6,000 nucleotides of DNA from CAIOZW01 sp049317725 (lineage in GTDB: Bacteria; Acidobacteriota; Blastocatellia; RBC074), in the NCBI GenBank assembly GCA_049317725.1, contig JBMOHS010000214.1, positions 1 through 6,000 of the forward strand, given 5' to 3'. The notes beneath the pieces were generated by a model that saw nothing but the letters and a program-made list of their open reading frames with translations, was not told the DNA's origin and did not search any database. Within the stretch, counting starts at the first letter, position 1. Each line of letters opens with the position of its first letter. Below, piece after piece: positions 5,479-6,000 of the stretch. A program made the position numbers and the translations under genes.

Positions 5479-5940
5479 ATGAGCGTCGAAGTTGGTATGT
5501 TGGCGCCTGATTTCGAGCTGAAGAGCCACTTGGGTGGTACGGTGAAGCTCTCCGATTTCAGGGGCAAGAAGAACGTGTTCATCGCGTTCTACCCGCTTGA
5601 TTGGACCCCTGTCTGAACGGTCCAAATGCCGTCCTACGAAGCGGATTTGAGTCGCTTCGAGGACGCCGATACCCAGGTTCTGGGTATCTCCGTCGATTCC
5701 ATTCCGAGCCACGTCGCCTGGGCCAAGAGTCTGGGCGGGATCACCTATCCTCTGCTCGCCGATTTTGAACCCAAAGGAAAGGTTGCACAATCGTTTGGTG
5801 CCTATCGGACAGCCGATGGGATTACCGAGCGGGCGCTCTTTGTCATCGACAAGGAGGGCAAGGTTGCTTATAAGGATATCCACGAAATCAGCAAGCAGCC
5901 GGACAACCAAGTGATTCACGACGTACTGCGTAAGTTGTAG
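5479..5940 (+). CDS. Selenocysteine-containing peroxiredoxin (1-Sec type)
   Basis: The product has 153 residues when the in-frame TGA at codon 46 is read as selenocysteine. It is an AhpC/TSA-family peroxiredoxin that reduces hydrogen peroxide or organic hydroperoxides, probably in the cytoplasm since there is no signal peptide. The N-terminus (VGMLAPDFEL, 5-14), the LSDFRGKKNVFIAFYPLDWTP core (24-44) and the C-terminal half (QVLGISVDS, GGITYPLLADF, ERALFVIDKEGKV) are typical. The active site reads Thr43-Pro44-Val45-Sec46-Thr47, with Sec exactly where the peroxidatic Cys normally lies; the family's conserved Arg is probably the one in ERALFVID. No cysteine occurs anywhere, so no resolving Cys exists and the selenenic acid must be reduced by an external thiol or thioredoxin-like partner. 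A strong stem-loop 27 nt after the TGA supports recoding. Its own promoter and AGGAG lie upstream, divergent from the sigma gene. Sec peroxiredoxins are known elsewhere (PrxU of Eubacterium acidaminophilum). A Cys-to-stop mutation or sequencing error is the alternative, but unlikely. Confidence 0.92.
5614..5616 (+). other. Recoded TGA (selenocysteine codon)
   Basis: TGA is in frame with both the ATG at 5479 and the 108 open codons after it, and falls at the peroxidatic position of the peroxiredoxin active site (TPV-Sec-T). This is the most common kind of site for Sec/Cys exchange in redox proteins. Confidence 0.88.
5631..5664 (+). promoter_or_regulatory. Bacterial SECIS element
   Basis: GTCCT (5631-5635) pairs with AGGAC (5660-5664), and CGAAGCG (5637-5643) pairs with CGCTTCG (5653-5659). 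This gives 12 Watson-Crick pairs with one bulged A (5636). The 9-nt apical loop GATTTGAGT (5644-5652) begins with G, as bacterial SECIS loops require, and lies 27 nt after the TGA, within the usual range of about 16-37 nt. It would recruit SelB with Sec-tRNA. It lies inside the coding sequence, as is normal in bacteria. Confidence 0.85.
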
Positions 5941-5946
5941 GGTAGA

Positions 5947-6000
5947 TAGGACGAATAGGACCGATAGGTTAGAAGGATTGTATTCGTCCTATTCGTCCTA
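5947..6000. repeat. Inverted repeat after the peroxiredoxin gene
   Basis: TAGGACGAATAGGAC (5947-5961) and GTCCTATTCGTCCTA (5986-6000) are a perfect 15-bp inverted repeat around a 24-nt centre, starting 6 nt after the stop codon. The left arm has a 9-bp period (ATAGG followed by ACGA, ACCG, TTAG). It ends exactly at the window edge, so it may be longer. It could act as a terminator hairpin or be a copy of a dispersed intergenic repeat; no T-run is visible inside the window. Confidence 0.65.

Noticed and set aside
5479..5616. Peroxiredoxin as a pseudogene broken by a premature stop
   Set aside because: The single stop falls exactly on the catalytic Cys codon, the frame is intact on both sides, and a well-placed SECIS-like stem-loop follows.

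Overview
The window looks like a chromosomal segment of a moderately GC-rich Gram-negative-type bacterium that makes selenoproteins. An inner-membrane anti-sigma factor and an exported HtrA-like protein suggest a periplasm. A lineage such as Nitrospirota or NC10 (Methylomirabilota) is compatible, but that is a weak impression and no marker gene settles it.

Minus-strand block (about 5007 down to 173). Five co-directional genes read right to left: an ECF-type RNA polymerase sigma factor with an unusually long acidic N-terminal extension; a single-pass zinc-finger (ZAS) anti-sigma factor; an exported protein with a trypsin/HtrA-like fold and two PDZ domains, in which all three catalytic-triad positions appear to be replaced; a small two-helix membrane protein; and a ThiE/TenI-family thiamine enzyme with an atypical active-site motif. 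The order sigma, anti-sigma, HtrA-like resembles the algU-mucA-mucB-mucC-mucD logic of envelope stress operons, but the HtrA member here looks like a pseudoprotease. Gaps of about 150-190 bp separate most of these genes, so internal promoters or processing are possible. A GGAAC-N16-CGTGA element upstream of the sigma gene is a candidate autoregulated ECF promoter.

Divergent intergenic region (5008-5478). It carries the candidate ECF promoter (minus strand), a set of overlapping inverted repeats, and a good sigma-70-type promoter (TTGTCG-N17-TATACT, plus strand) for the rightward gene.

Plus-strand gene (5479-5940). This is the most notable item: a 153-residue peroxiredoxin interrupted by one in-frame TGA exactly where the peroxidatic cysteine should be (Thr-Pro-Val-Sec-Thr). 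A 12-bp stem-loop whose loop starts with G lies 27 nt downstream, matching a bacterial SECIS element. The protein has no cysteine at all, so it reads as a 1-Sec peroxiredoxin. Standard gene calling would truncate it to a start at 5626 and lose the active site.

Right edge. A 15-bp perfect inverted repeat with an internal 9-bp period (ATAGGnnnn) follows the peroxiredoxin gene and ends at the window boundary; it may be a terminator or a dispersed intergenic repeat.
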